Shown here: piece by piece, positions 6,241-14,043 of the stretch
Position numbering within the stretch: position 1 is the first letter of the stretch
How the letters are laid out: each line of letters begins with the position of its first letter
NCBI GenBank assembly: GCA_900543295.1
Contig: UQQY01000043.1
Location: 1-14,056 of the forward strand
Length of the DNA: 14,056 bases
From: an uncultured Oscillospiraceae bacterium
GTDB taxonomy: Bacteria; Bacillota; Clostridia; Oscillospirales; Ruminococcaceae
Direction of reading: 5' to 3'
Notes under the pieces: model-generated
Told to the model about the DNA's origin: nothing
Seen by the model: the letters and a program-made list of their open reading frames with translations, nothing else
The model's database searches: none
Position numbers and translations under genes: made by a program

Positions 6241-6272
6241 GGGTTTATTGCCCGCAGTGCCTTTTTCTTTTT
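6230..6272 (+). terminator. Intrinsic terminator/attenuator in the glnN leader
   Basis: Bases 6230-6243 pair with 6251-6264 as a 14-bp stem with two G-U wobbles and a seven-base loop, followed by the T-tract TTTTTCTTTTT (6262-6272). It lies after the promoter and about 65 bases before the glnN start, so default transcription should end here unless the left arm is captured in the hexaloop hairpin. Confidence 0.85.
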
Positions 6273-6335
6273 CCAAATTTTAAATTACGGCGCTGTCCCG
6301 TCTTTTGGAAGACATTTCTTTCAAGGAGGAAACAT

Positions 6336-8444
6336 ATGATGGCAAATGAAGCGCTGCACGCTGTTCCGGAATTGTTCGGCAGCATGGTCTTTAACGACCG
6401 CGTTATGAGGGAGAGACTCCCAAAGGATACCTACAAGGCGTTAAAAAAGACAATGGAAAACGGAAAAAAGCTGGATCCCACTGTTGCAGGCGTCGTAGCA
6501 AATGCAATGAAAGACTGGGCGATTGAAAAAGGAGCCACACACTTTACTCACTGGTTCCAGCCAATGACCGGTATTACTGCTGAAAAACACGACAGCTTTA
6601 TTTCTCCGACAGCGGACGGCGAAGTCATCATGGAATTTTCCGGAAAAGAGCTTGTCAAGGGCGAACCGGATGCATCAAGTTTTCCGTCCGGCGGTCTCCG
6701 CGCTACCTTTGAGGCAAGAGGTTATACCGCATGGGATCCGAGCTCTTACGCATTTATTAAGGATAATACGCTCTGTATTCCAACCGTCTTTTACTCCTAC
6801 GGCGGAGAGGCGCTCGACAAAAAGACGCCGCTCTTACGTTCCATGGAAGCGATCAATAAAGAGGCTCTGCGTGTTCTTCGCCTGTTCGGCAACACAGACG
6901 CAACCCGCGTCATCACAACGGTTGGTCCGGAACAGGAATACTTTCTGGTAGACAAAGCGCTTCACGATCAGCGTGAAGATCTCATTCTCACCGGCCGCAC
7001 TTTGTTCGGAGCAAAGCCGCCGAAGGGGCAGGAAATGGAGGATCATTATTTCGGTACGATCAAGCCGCGCATTAAGGCCTTTATGAAGGACTTGAATGAA
7101 GAGCTTTGGAAGCTCGGCATCTATGCCAAAACGGAGCATAACGAGGTTGCTCCCGCACAGCATGAGCTTGCGCCGATTTTCTCTGATACAAATATGGCGA
7201 CCGATCACAACCAGCTCACCATGGAGGTGATGAAAAAGGTTGCCTTGAAACACGGTATGGCGTGCCTGCTGCACGAAAAACCGTTCGCCGGCATCAACGG
7301 ATCCGGCAAGCATAACAACTGGTCAATCTCTACAAATACCGGTATAAACCTGCTGGATCCGGGTGATTCGCCGAAAGAAAATGCGCAGTTTCTTTTGTTT
7401 CTGACTGCGGTTATCAAGGCGGTTGACGAATATCAGGATTTGCTGCGCATCTCGGTTGCAAGCGCCGGAAACGACCATCGTCTGGGTGCAAACGAGGCGC
7501 CTCCCGCAATCATTTCGATCTTCCTGGGCGACGAGCTCACAGAAATCCTTGACGCCATCGTAAACAATAAGGATTATTCCCATAAGGACGCCGTCGAAAT
7601 GAAGGTCGGTGTGCATATCCTCCCGCGCTTTCCGAAGGACACCACCGACAGAAACCGTACCTCGCCGTTCGCTTTCACCGGCAATAAATTCGAGTTCCGT
7701 TCACTTGGCTCCACCTTCTCCATTTCCGGCCCGAACGTTGTATTGAATACTATTGTCGCAGAAGAGCTTGCGCAGTTTGCGGATATTTTAGAGGGTGCCG
7801 AGGACTTTAACGGCGCGCTTGACACGCTCATTAAGAAAACGCTCGCCGATCATAAGCGCATCATCTTCAACGGCAACGGCTATTCGGATGAATGGGTGGC
7901 AGAGGCGGAAAAGAGAGGGCTTTTAAACCTTAAAACAACAGTTGATGCGCTTCCGCACTTTATTGATCCCAAAAACATCGAACTGTTCACCAAGCATAAG
8001 ATTTTTACCTCCGCGGAAATGCATTCCCGCTATGAAATCCTGCTTGAGAATTACAGCAAAACAATCAACATCGAAGCTCTGACCATGATCGACATGCTCA
8101 AAAAGGATATTATTCCGGCAGTCTCTCAGTATGCAAGTACGCTTTCCACGGCTGCGCTCAACAAAAAAGCGCTTTGTCCCGATTTAAACTGCGAGCTGGA
8201 GGAGAATCTGGTCAAAAAAATTTCAAATCTCTCCGCCTGCCTCTATCATAAAACCTGTGATCTGGAATCCGCCGTGTTAGGCGTCAAAGAGCACGGCGAT
8301 GTAAAGGATCAGGCTACCTATTACAAAGACGTTGTCTTTACCGCGATGGCTGAAGCGCGCGAAGTCGCCGACGAGCTGGAGACTCTCACTGCCGAGGACT
8401 TCTGGCCCTTCCCAACCTACAGCAAGTTGATCTTTAATGTATAA
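6336..8444 (+). CDS. glnN: Glutamine synthetase type III
   Basis: This enzyme makes glutamine from glutamate, ammonia and ATP in the cytoplasm. At 702 residues it has the length of the GSIII family (about 700), well above the 440-470 of GSI. Signatures include VGPEQEYFLVD with metal-binding glutamate, EHNEVAPAQHELAPIF, the NGSGKHNNWSI substrate loop, SAGNDHRLGANEAPPAI and the NRTSPFAFTGNKFEFRS segment. The sequence starts MMANEALHAVPELFGSMVFND, as is common for the family. AAGGAGG ends six bases before the first ATG (6336) and nine before the second (6339), so either may be used. It stands alone between its own attenuated promoter and a terminator. It is divergent from the glutamate synthase genes and carries the same leader hairpin, implying joint nitrogen control. 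Confidence 0.97.
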   Translation: MMANEALHAVPELFGSMVFNDRVMRERLPKDTYKALKKTMENGKKLDPTVAGVVANAMKDWAIEKGATHFTHWFQPMTGITAEKHDSFISPTADGEVIMEFSGKELVKGEPDASSFPSGGLRATFEARGYTAWDPSSYAFIKDNTLCIPTVFYSYGGEALDKKTPLLRSMEAINKEALRVLRLFGNTDATRVITTVGPEQEYFLVDKALHDQREDLILTGRTLFGAKPPKGQEMEDHYFGTIKPRIKAFMKDLNEELWKLGIYAKTEHNEVAPAQHELAPIFSDTNMATDHNQLTMEVMKKVALKHGMACLLHEKPFAGINGSGKHNNWSISTNTGINLLDPGDSPKENAQFLLFLTAVIKAVDEYQDLLRISVASAGNDHRLGANEAPPAIISIFLGDELTEILDAIVNNKDYSHKDAVEMKVGVHILPRFPKDTTDRNRTSPFAFTGNKFEFRSLGSTFSISGPNVVLNTIVAEELAQFADILEGAEDFNGALDTLIKKTLADHKRIIFNGNGYSDEWVAEAEKRGLLNLKTTVDALPHFIDPKNIELFTKHKIFTSAEMHSRYEILLENYSKTINIEALTMIDMLKKDIIPAVSQYASTLSTAALNKKALCPDLNCELEENLVKKISNLSACLYHKTCDLESAVLGVKEHGDVKDQATYYKDVVFTAMAEAREVADELETLTAEDFWPFPTYSKLIFNV

Positions 8445-8498
8445 GCCATCTGCATTTTTCTATTGCTTTCCTCTATTCGATCTCCTACTATATATTTT

Positions 8499-8529
8499 GA
8501 CCCGCCCACTTGGGGCGGGTCCCTTTTTT
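8499..8529 (+). terminator. Intrinsic terminator of glnN
   Basis: GACCCGCCC (8499-8507) pairs perfectly with GGGCGGGTC (8513-8521) around a five-base loop. CC and six T residues (8524-8529) follow. On the opposite strand the stem is followed by AAAATATA, so it should act mainly rightward. It separates glnN from the convergent sialidase-like gene. Confidence 0.9.
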
Positions 8530-8546
8530 AGCGGTTCTAAAGCGAA

Positions 8547-9578
8547 TCAATCGAAAATGAAGTCGCTGCGTCTGAGAGAATAGCCGCGGATATGCGCATT
8601 GGGTGCGTCGTCGACAATATAGCTTACAACATAAATCTCTCCGTCATCAAAGCAGACAGAACCGGAATAACCAAGATCGGATACCGGACTGCGGTCAAAA
8701 TCAACAGGCAGAATACGCGTGCCCTGCCGAATTCGGTCCGTTTCCCTCAAATCGTCCTGAGAAATCAAAGCGGCAAAGAAATTTTGCGTCCACCAGCCGA
8801 GCCAGCCTTTTCCTCCCTGCATAAAACGATAGGTAACAAGACATTCGCCGTTTGGCAAAAGCAGCGATACAGGACGATGACACCCTGGCAGGGGCAAAGG
8901 ATATACGCCCGTCCATGTTTCGCCGTTATCGTACGAGATAACTTTCATACAGTCATAGCCCAAACCGGAGTTTTCACGCAGCAGCATAACAAGCGTGTTG
9001 TCATCCAGCACTGCTATATCGCCTTCGCAAAGATTATACCGCGCGTCTCTCGCCGCCGTAATGCGTCCGCTCCACGTTTTCCCGCCATCATCGCTGTACC
9101 AAACATACTGTACAAGCTTTCCGATTTCCTTTTCATAATAATGCGCGCCAAGAAGCCACCGTCCCGTTTTGGTGACGGTAAGCTTTGTCGGAACAATCCC
9201 CTTTGCCGGCGTAATCTCTGGCCCTACAAAACGGGTTCCCTCCGCATCTCCGCGCCAAAGCCAGATTTCCGCATAGCCGTCGTCCTCCTCTCCGACCACA
9301 TAATCGCATACGATAACAAGCGTATTATCAGGCAGACGGGAAATCCGCGCACAGTCAAGACGGTGCTCTTTATCCGGCGCTTTCTCCGTGAGAGGAATCT
9401 TTTCGCTCCATGTTCTGCCGCGGTCTGTGCTTCTTGTGAGCATCAGACGGCTGCCTGTGCGATCTGCGTGATGCACGCACTCTGTGAATACGCATAGAAG
9501 TGCGCCGGAGGCCGTCTGCACAAGATCAGGCCATGCCTCATATACGCAATCGTTCCGACTTACAATAAACTTTTCCAC
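8547..9578 (-). CDS. Sialidase-family (BNR/Asp-box beta-propeller) protein, probable intracellular glycosidase
   Basis: A 343-residue protein with three clear Asp-boxes (SxDxGxxW): residues 50-57 (STDRGRTW), 162-169 (SDDGGKTW) and 215-222 (SYDNGETW). These mark the six-bladed propeller of the sialidase/neuraminidase superfamily. Conserved propeller strands such as SRLPDNTLVIV and SLLLPNGECLVTYRF also fit. The start is taken as GTG at 9578, because AAAGGAG lies seven bases ahead and a consensus promoter lies just upstream. A longer in-frame ATG at 9710 would start inside and beyond that promoter. No signal peptide, membrane anchor or lectin domain is present, so it is likely cytoplasmic. The substrate (sialic acid or another sugar) cannot be told from sequence; the catalytic Arg triad was not assigned with certainty. 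No sialate catabolism genes are nearby. Confidence 0.8.
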   Translation of the reverse strand: MEKFIVSRNDCVYEAWPDLVQTASGALLCVFTECVHHADRTGSRLMLTRSTDRGRTWSEKIPLTEKAPDKEHRLDCARISRLPDNTLVIVCDYVVGEEDDGYAEIWLWRGDAEGTRFVGPEITPAKGIVPTKLTVTKTGRWLLGAHYYEKEIGKLVQYVWYSDDGGKTWSGRITAARDARYNLCEGDIAVLDDNTLVMLLRENSGLGYDCMKVISYDNGETWTGVYPLPLPGCHRPVSLLLPNGECLVTYRFMQGGKGWLGWWTQNFFAALISQDDLRETDRIRQGTRILPVDFDRSPVSDLGYSGSVCFDDGEIYVVSYIVDDAPNAHIRGYSLRRSDFIFD

Positions 9579-9611
9579 TTTAGCGCTCCTTTCGGAATTT
9601 TCTATATCCGC

Positions 9612-9640
9612 AGTATATAATCTGCATAGTTGTTTGTCAA
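9612..9640 (-). promoter_or_regulatory. Promoter of the sialidase-like gene
   Basis: Read leftward, TTGACA (9640-9635), 17 bases and TATACT (9617-9612) make a strong sigma-A promoter. Transcription should begin near 9605, about 27 bases before the GTG start, which supports that start. Confidence 0.88.
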
Positions 9641-9687
9641 CGATTGATTTACATTTTATATAAAGAAGAAATTCATCAAACCCGGCG

Positions 9688-9716
9688 TTGTCCCATCCGT
9701 AAAAATTCATTATAAT
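9688..9716 (+). promoter_or_regulatory. Promoter of the CLC transporter-cca operon
   Basis: TTGTCC (9688-9693), 17 bases and TATAAT (9711-9716). The -35 matches consensus at four of six and the -10 at six of six. The start should be near 9723, which makes the ATG at 9731 almost leaderless and favours 9769 as the transporter start. Confidence 0.7.
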
Positions 9717-9730
9717 AGGAAGGAATCCAT

Positions 9731-9772
9731 ATGAAATGCAGCACTACTATCCAAAAAGGAATATTTCGATGA
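9731..9772 (+). CDS. Possible 13-residue leader ORF overlapping the transporter start
   Basis: ATG at 9731 opens a 13-codon frame (MKCSTTIQKGIFR) whose TGA overlaps the transporter ATG as ATGA at 9769-9772. AGGAAGGAA sits before it, but most of that lies at or upstream of the predicted transcription start, so translation is uncertain. It may be chance or a coupling leader. Confidence 0.25.
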   Translation: MKCSTTIQKGIFR

Positions 9773-11043
9773 AAGAACAGCTACAAATTATCATGCGCCG
9801 CGAATGGGAAAGTCTTAAGCGCGGCGGCATTATTTTTCTGCATTTTCTTCGCTGGGGCGTAATCTCCTGTGCAATCGGCGCGTTTATCGGCGCAGTCGGC
9901 GCAGGATTCTATTTTGCCATGCAGTATGTCACAGACCTGCGAGGAACCCATCCGTTTTTGCTTTATTTTCTTCCGCTCGCCGGTCTGGTCATTGCGCTGC
10001 TGTACGAGCTCGCCGGTGAAAGCAAGCAGGGAACCAATCTGGTGCTCGCCTCTGTGCGAGAGGAAGGACGCATCCCCTTTCTGATGGCGCCGCTTATCTT
10101 TATCTCCACCATCCTCACCCACATGTTCGGCGGCTCTGCCGGACGCGAGGGGGCAGCGCTCCAGCTCGGCGGAAGCATCGCCCAGCAGTGCGGTCGTTTT
10201 CTGCACATGAAGCAGGATTCGCTTAATATTATTACGCTATGCGGCATGAGCGCCTGCTTTGCGGCGCTTTTCGGCACGCCGGTCGCTGCGGCCATTTTCT
10301 GTCTGGAGGTTGTAAGCGTCGGTGTGATGTACTACTCCGCGCTTGTTCCGTGCGTTTTATCTTCTGTAACGGCAAGCTATGTTGCTTCTTTATTCGGAAT
10401 CAAACCGGAATCGTTTCATATCGAAGCGATTGCCTCCTTCGACGTGCTGACAGCGCTTCGTATTCTGGCGCTCGGCGCACTGTGCGCGCTGGTCAGCATT
10501 CTTTTCTGCCGCACGATGCACACTGCCTCTCATCTTGCGGCAAAAATTAAAAATCCCTATTTGCGCATTTTCATCGGCGGCTGTATTTTTGTCGCATTGA
10601 CGCTTCTGCTTGGAACGCGCGATTATACCGGCGCAGGCATATCTGTTATCGAACAGGCCATGGAAGGCATTGCGCGGCCGGAAGCATTTCTGCTAAAAAT
10701 TCTTCTGACGGCCGTCACTCTCGGCTTTGGCTATAAGGGCGGCGAGATTGTGCCGAGCTTTTTCGTCGGCGCTACTTTCGGCTGTGTCGCCGGTTCCCTT
10801 TTAGGCCTTCCTCCCGCCTTTGCTGCGGCAATCGGACTGTCTGCGGTTTTCTGCGGCGTTACCAACTGTCCGATTGCTTCGCTGTTAATCGCGTGCGAGC
10901 TGTTCGGCTTTTCCGGTATGCCGTACTTTCTGATTGCCATCGCGGTAAGTTATCTGCTTTCCGGGTATTACGGCCTTTACAGCACGCAAAAAATCGTCCA
11001 TTCCAAATATAAGCCTGAGTTTATCAACATCCATACAAAATAA
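9769..11043 (+). CDS. CLC-family anion transporter, resembling the fluoride/proton antiporter (CLC-F) clade
   Basis: A 424-residue polytopic membrane protein with about ten or more hydrophobic segments. The CLC signatures are GSAGREGAALQLGG (122-135), with gating glutamate E127, and GGEIVPSFFVGATFG (324-338). A C-terminal YYGLYSTQKI (400-409) holds the conserved Tyr region. The first filter motif is GTNL (88-91) rather than the GSGIP of chloride transporters. This, with GREG and GGEIVP, points to the CLC-F clade, which exports fluoride by proton exchange; that substrate is inference. No fluoride riboswitch was recognised in the short upstream region. The start at 9769 has AAAAAGGA at good spacing; an in-frame ATG at 9736 is the alternative, adding 11 residues. 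It lacks CBS domains. Fourteen bases separate it from cca, suggesting co-transcription. Confidence 0.85.
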   Translation: MKEQLQIIMRREWESLKRGGIIFLHFLRWGVISCAIGAFIGAVGAGFYFAMQYVTDLRGTHPFLLYFLPLAGLVIALLYELAGESKQGTNLVLASVREEGRIPFLMAPLIFISTILTHMFGGSAGREGAALQLGGSIAQQCGRFLHMKQDSLNIITLCGMSACFAALFGTPVAAAIFCLEVVSVGVMYYSALVPCVLSSVTASYVASLFGIKPESFHIEAIASFDVLTALRILALGALCALVSILFCRTMHTASHLAAKIKNPYLRIFIGGCIFVALTLLLGTRDYTGAGISVIEQAMEGIARPEAFLLKILLTAVTLGFGYKGGEIVPSFFVGATFGCVAGSLLGLPPAFAAAIGLSAVFCGVTNCPIASLLIACELFGFSGMPYFLIAIAVSYLLSGYYGLYSTQKIVHSKYKPEFINIHTK

Positions 11044-11057
11044 CGGAGGTCTCTCCT

Positions 11058-12392
11058 ATGGTCATCCCACGCTATGCCGCCTGTCTGATCGAGAAGCTGA
11101 ATGATGCAGGCTATCACACAGCCGCCGTTGGAGGCTGTGTGCGCGACAGCCTGCTTGGCCGCATACCGCATGACTGGGACTTGACAACTGCTGCCCCATG
11201 GCAGGATGTCAAAGCGCTGCTTTCTTCTGAATATGCGGTAATTGCAACCGGTACACAGCATGGAACGGTCACAGTTCTCTCCGAGGGACATCCGGTTGAA
11301 ATTACAACCTTTCGGATTGACGGCGTTTACTCCGACGGACGGCGTCCGGACAGCGTCCGCTTCACAGACAATCTCTGCGACGATCTCGCACGCCGCGATT
11401 TTACCGTAAACGCCATGGCCTTCGACGGCGGAACGCTTTTTGATCCTTTTGGCGGGCAGGATGATCTGTCCTCAAAAATCATCCGGTGTGTCGGCGATCC
11501 GGAACAGCGTCTTCGTGAAGATGCACTGCGTATTCTGCGCGCACTCCGCTTTGCGTCTGTTTTGGGCTTCTCCATAGAAGAGACCACTGCCCGTGCAATC
11601 CATAAAACAGCGTATCTGCTTTCCTCCATTTCGGCGGAACGCATTTTTTCGGAACTTACACAACTTCTCTGCGGTGAATTTGTCCCAAACGTCCTGTTCT
11701 CCTTTTCCGATGTGTTCTTTCGCATTCTGCCGGAGCTAAAACCACTGTACAAATTGCCGCAGCACAATCCGCATCACTGCTGCGACGTATGGACGCATAC
11801 TGTATATACAGCCGCATATACGCCGCCGGTTGCATGCTTGCGGCTTGCTGCGCTGTTTCACGATACTGGGAAGGCCGCCTGCCGCACGACAGATTCAGAT
11901 GGAATCGACCACTTTTTCGGCCATGCCAAAATTTCTGAGGCATATGCCCGCACGGCTCTGAACCGTTTAAAAAGCGACCGAAAAACATTAAGCGCCGTAT
12001 GTGCGCTTGTTAAATGGCACGATATTCCGGTAACAGCAGATGACCGGATCATTCTGCGGCGGCTCAGACAATTCGGCGCAGATTTCTTCTTTGACCTGCT
12101 CGCATTAAAGGAGGCCGACTGTTTGGCGCAATCGCCGCATCCGGAGCGCCTTGCGTTCTTGCAGAATATACGGGAAAAGACCAGTCGGCTCCTTTCTGCG
12201 GACGCGTGTTTTTCTTTAAAAAAACTTGCCGTAAGCGGACGCGATCTGATTGCCGCCGGTATTCCTGAAGGAAAGGCTGTCGGCGATTTACTAAAAAAGC
12301 TGCTCGACGCAGTAACGGACGGCAGTTTGCCAAACGACAAAGCGGCGCTTTTGGCAGCTTTGCCGGAGCTTTTAGATAAACCTGCTCCGTGA
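11058..12392 (+). CDS. cca: CCA tRNA nucleotidyltransferase with HD domain
   Basis: This enzyme adds or repairs the 3' CCA end of tRNA without a template. The 444-residue protein begins with the class II head domain: GGCVRDSLLG (25-34), the catalytic carboxylates D39 and D41 in DWDLTT, then RRDFTVNAMA (112-121). The nucleotide-selecting EDxxR motif is at 154-158 (EDALR), followed by ILRALRFA. A C-terminal HD phosphohydrolase-like domain follows, with HDTGK at 268-272 and further His residues near 238-247 and 289. Fused HD domains are common in CCA-adding enzymes and often have phosphatase or phosphodiesterase activity. The ATG at 11058 follows CGGAGGT. It lies 14 bases after the transporter stop and is probably read from the same promoter. 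Poly(A) polymerase is the alternative for the family, less likely here. Confidence 0.93.
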   Translation: MVIPRYAACLIEKLNDAGYHTAAVGGCVRDSLLGRIPHDWDLTTAAPWQDVKALLSSEYAVIATGTQHGTVTVLSEGHPVEITTFRIDGVYSDGRRPDSVRFTDNLCDDLARRDFTVNAMAFDGGTLFDPFGGQDDLSSKIIRCVGDPEQRLREDALRILRALRFASVLGFSIEETTARAIHKTAYLLSSISAERIFSELTQLLCGEFVPNVLFSFSDVFFRILPELKPLYKLPQHNPHHCCDVWTHTVYTAAYTPPVACLRLAALFHDTGKAACRTTDSDGIDHFFGHAKISEAYARTALNRLKSDRKTLSAVCALVKWHDIPVTADDRIILRRLRQFGADFFFDLLALKEADCLAQSPHPERLAFLQNIREKTSRLLSADACFSLKKLAVSGRDLIAAGIPEGKAVGDLLKKLLDAVTDGSLPNDKAALLAALPELLDKPAP

Positions 12393-12525
12393 ATATAACG
12401 CGCGTACAATCCCAAGAAACAGGAGCGTTATTGACCAGAATACTTAATATTGCATCGTTCTGCCAAAGTACTTTCATATGTGGCGCTAGCATTGGTTTCG
12501 TTTCTGCTGTGTTCTATCTGTCAAG
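12393..12525. other. Convergent gap between cca and the acetyltransferase gene
   Basis: These 133 bases lie between two convergent transcription units. No hairpin followed by a T-run was found on either strand, so how each unit ends is not visible. Confidence 0.5.
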
Positions 12526-13035
12526 CTAATTTAACTTCTTACTCAGATAGAGCACCAGATCGTCGTCGTTTACGCAGGCCGTATACGGCGCGGACAGCTT
12601 ATCCTGATACCATACGCCGCTTCCATCCGGAATAAATCCTCTTTTCACATAAAGCCTCTGCGCCGGACCGTATCCGCTGTGCAGCCCGACCCCCAGACAG
12701 ACCTCATCTGCGGTTTCTGCCGCGGCAGCCTCCGCCACGTCCAAAAGACGGCTTCCGATGCCGGCGCGCTGATGCTTTTCGAGTACATTAAAATCCGAAA
12801 TCACCGGAATGGCTCTTCCCGCAAAAGGGCCGTGCGCTTCCTGCGGCAAAAGCAGGACATACCCCGCCGGGATTCCGTCCGTCTCCGCCACAAAAACCTG
12901 AATTTCCCTTCTCTGCTGTCTCTCATAGTACGAAACGAACAGCTCCCGCGGTTTATCCCAGCCCTGCTCTGAAAAGGCAGGCGGAAAAAAGTCAATATCC
13001 GCCTTATTCATACTGCGAATTGTAATCCGTTTCAT
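12526..13035 (-). CDS. GNAT-family N-acetyltransferase
   Basis: A 169-residue cytoplasmic protein of usual GNAT length. It transfers an acetyl group from acetyl-CoA to an unknown amine. The CoA pyrophosphate loop is QRAGIGSRLLD (89-99), preceded by the beta-strand PVISDFNVLEKH (77-88). The C-terminal GYGPAQRLYVKRGFIPDGSGVWY (121-143) is motif B, where Tyr129 is in the usual position for the general acid. The start at 13035 has GGAAG about seven bases ahead. The first 32 bases overlap the end of the upstream LysR gene, so the two are co-transcribed and probably translationally coupled. The substrate cannot be predicted. Confidence 0.88.
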   Translation of the reverse strand: MKRITIRSMNKADIDFFPPAFSEQGWDKPRELFVSYYERQQRREIQVFVAETDGIPAGYVLLLPQEAHGPFAGRAIPVISDFNVLEKHQRAGIGSRLLDVAEAAAAETADEVCLGVGLHSGYGPAQRLYVKRGFIPDGSGVWYQDKLSAPYTACVNDDDLVLYLSKKLN

Positions 13036-13927
13036 TTACTCTTCCTTTCTTCTTATGCAGACTGCGGCACAGCCCCATAAAATCCTGCGCCGCAGGTGAA
13101 AGATACTTATTTCGATGCCAAATCAGATAGAACGAACGTTTGAACGAGACGTCCCGCAAGGACAGCCTGCACACCTTTCCTTCACGGAGCGCCTCTTCCA
13201 AAAGCCTTTCAGGCAGGACGGACACGCCAATTCCCGCAGATACCGCCGCAATAATTGCCTGTGTATTTGCGCTCTCCCAAAAAGGCTTAGCTTTGATGTT
13301 ATGTACCAGCATTACACTGTCAAAAAGCTCCCGCGTACCGCTGCCCTTTTCCCGCATGATAATCCTCTGTGCTGCAAAATCTGCGGCTGAAACGCCGCCT
13401 TCCCTGGTTAAAAAGGGATGTCCCGGCGCACAGATTGCAGCAAGCTCGTCCGGCATAAGCTGTTCGGTGTAAAGCTGCGGATCATCTGGAACAGCCTCTA
13501 CCATGGCGAAGTCATAGTTATTGGCAAGCACGCCTTCTATCACCCATTCCGAATTCTCAATCATCGCCTGCAATTCAATTTCAGGATGTATTTCTGCAAA
13601 GCGCCTGGCAAGCTCGGGAAGCAGGCAGGTTCCGATGGTAAGGCTGGTCGCAACCCGGACGCGCTGACCGTCAAATTGCCGCACATCCCGCTCCATATCG
13701 TCAAACAGCGAAATAATGTGCGTAGCATATGTCAAAAGACGCGCGCCCGCCTCCGTCAAATCAAGTCTTCTTGCAATGCGGTCGAACAGCTTGACGCCAT
13801 AATGCTCCTCAAGCTCGCGGATGGCAAGGCTCACAGACGGCTGGGCAAGATACAGCTTTTTCGCTGCACCGGTTACACTGCCGCAGGAACAGACCTCAGT
13901 GAAAATGCGCAGATGCCGGATTGTCAT
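13004..13927 (-). CDS. LysR-family transcriptional regulator
   Basis: A 307-residue DNA-binding regulator. The N-terminal winged helix-turn-helix (residues 1-60) shows MTIRHLRIFTEV, then SVTGAAKKLYLAQPSVSLAI as the recognition helix-turn-helix, and LFDRIARRLDLTEAG as the wing. Residues from about 88 form the ligand-binding domain with RVRVATSLTIGTCLLPELARRF, as in CysB/CysL-type members. The start is set at ATG 13927, because GGAGGGG just ahead of it makes a ribosome-binding site. The alternative ATG four codons earlier would place that site within the coding sequence. By family custom it should control the divergent gene whose promoter lies at 13976-14004. The ligand is unknown. It overlaps the acetyltransferase gene downstream. 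Confidence 0.93.
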   Translation of the reverse strand: MTIRHLRIFTEVCSCGSVTGAAKKLYLAQPSVSLAIRELEEHYGVKLFDRIARRLDLTEAGARLLTYATHIISLFDDMERDVRQFDGQRVRVATSLTIGTCLLPELARRFAEIHPEIELQAMIENSEWVIEGVLANNYDFAMVEAVPDDPQLYTEQLMPDELAAICAPGHPFLTREGGVSAADFAAQRIIMREKGSGTRELFDSVMLVHNIKAKPFWESANTQAIIAAVSAGIGVSVLPERLLEEALREGKVCRLSLRDVSFKRSFYLIWHRNKYLSPAAQDFMGLCRSLHKKKGRVNETDYNSQYE

Positions 13928-13948
13928 ATTCCCCTCCATAGTTATTTT

Positions 13949-13987
13949 ATTATACTCTGCATATTATAATACTATTTTACTTATGCA
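13949..13987. promoter_or_regulatory. lysR -10 element and candidate LysR operator
   Basis: Leftward TATAAT (13954-13949) lies about 22 bases before the lysR start, with no clear -35. Inverted repeats overlap it: ATTATA (13949-13954) with TATAAT (13965-13970), and TGCATA (13958-13963) with TATGCA (13982-13987). The second pair spans the -35 of the rightward promoter, a sensible site for LysR control. AT-rich palindromes arise easily, so this is tentative. Confidence 0.4.
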
Positions 13988-14004
13988 AAAGCAAGTGCTA
14001 TACT
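13976..14004 (+). promoter_or_regulatory. Promoter of a rightward gene beginning beyond the window
   Basis: TTTACT (13976-13981), 17 bases and TATACT (13999-14004). The -35 matches consensus at four positions and the -10 at five. It diverges from lysR and is followed by a ribosome-binding site at the right edge. Confidence 0.6.
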
Positions 14005-14043
14005 GGACTCAGCAGCAAAAACTACACTGCTTATGATGTGAAA

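Noticed and set aside
5936..6335. Glutamine riboswitch or T-box in the divergent nitrogen control region
   Set aside because: No T-box specifier or antiterminator consensus and no glnA-RNA-like junction were visible. The leaders are short and fully used by the hairpin/terminator pairs.
6211..6339. 42-codon frame in the glnN leader containing two Gln codons and ending in an overlap with the glnN ATG, at first like an attenuation leader peptide
   Set aside because: Its ATG lies inside the -10 hexamer, upstream of the predicted transcription start, and it has no ribosome-binding site. The hexaloop/terminator switch explains the region better.
8592..9497. 301-codon plus-strand frame opposite the sialidase-like gene
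   Set aside because: The opposite strand has three Asp-boxes, a promoter and a ribosome-binding site. This frame has none of these and no domain.
9579..9769. Fluoride riboswitch before the CLC gene
   Set aside because: No stretch resembling the conserved riboswitch core could be found by eye, and the space is filled by two divergent promoters.
12450..12635. 61-codon frame from TTG with a hydrophobic, signal-peptide-like start
   Set aside because: It has no ribosome-binding site and uses a TTG start. Its second half runs antisense through the 3' end of the acetyltransferase gene as an Arg-rich tail.
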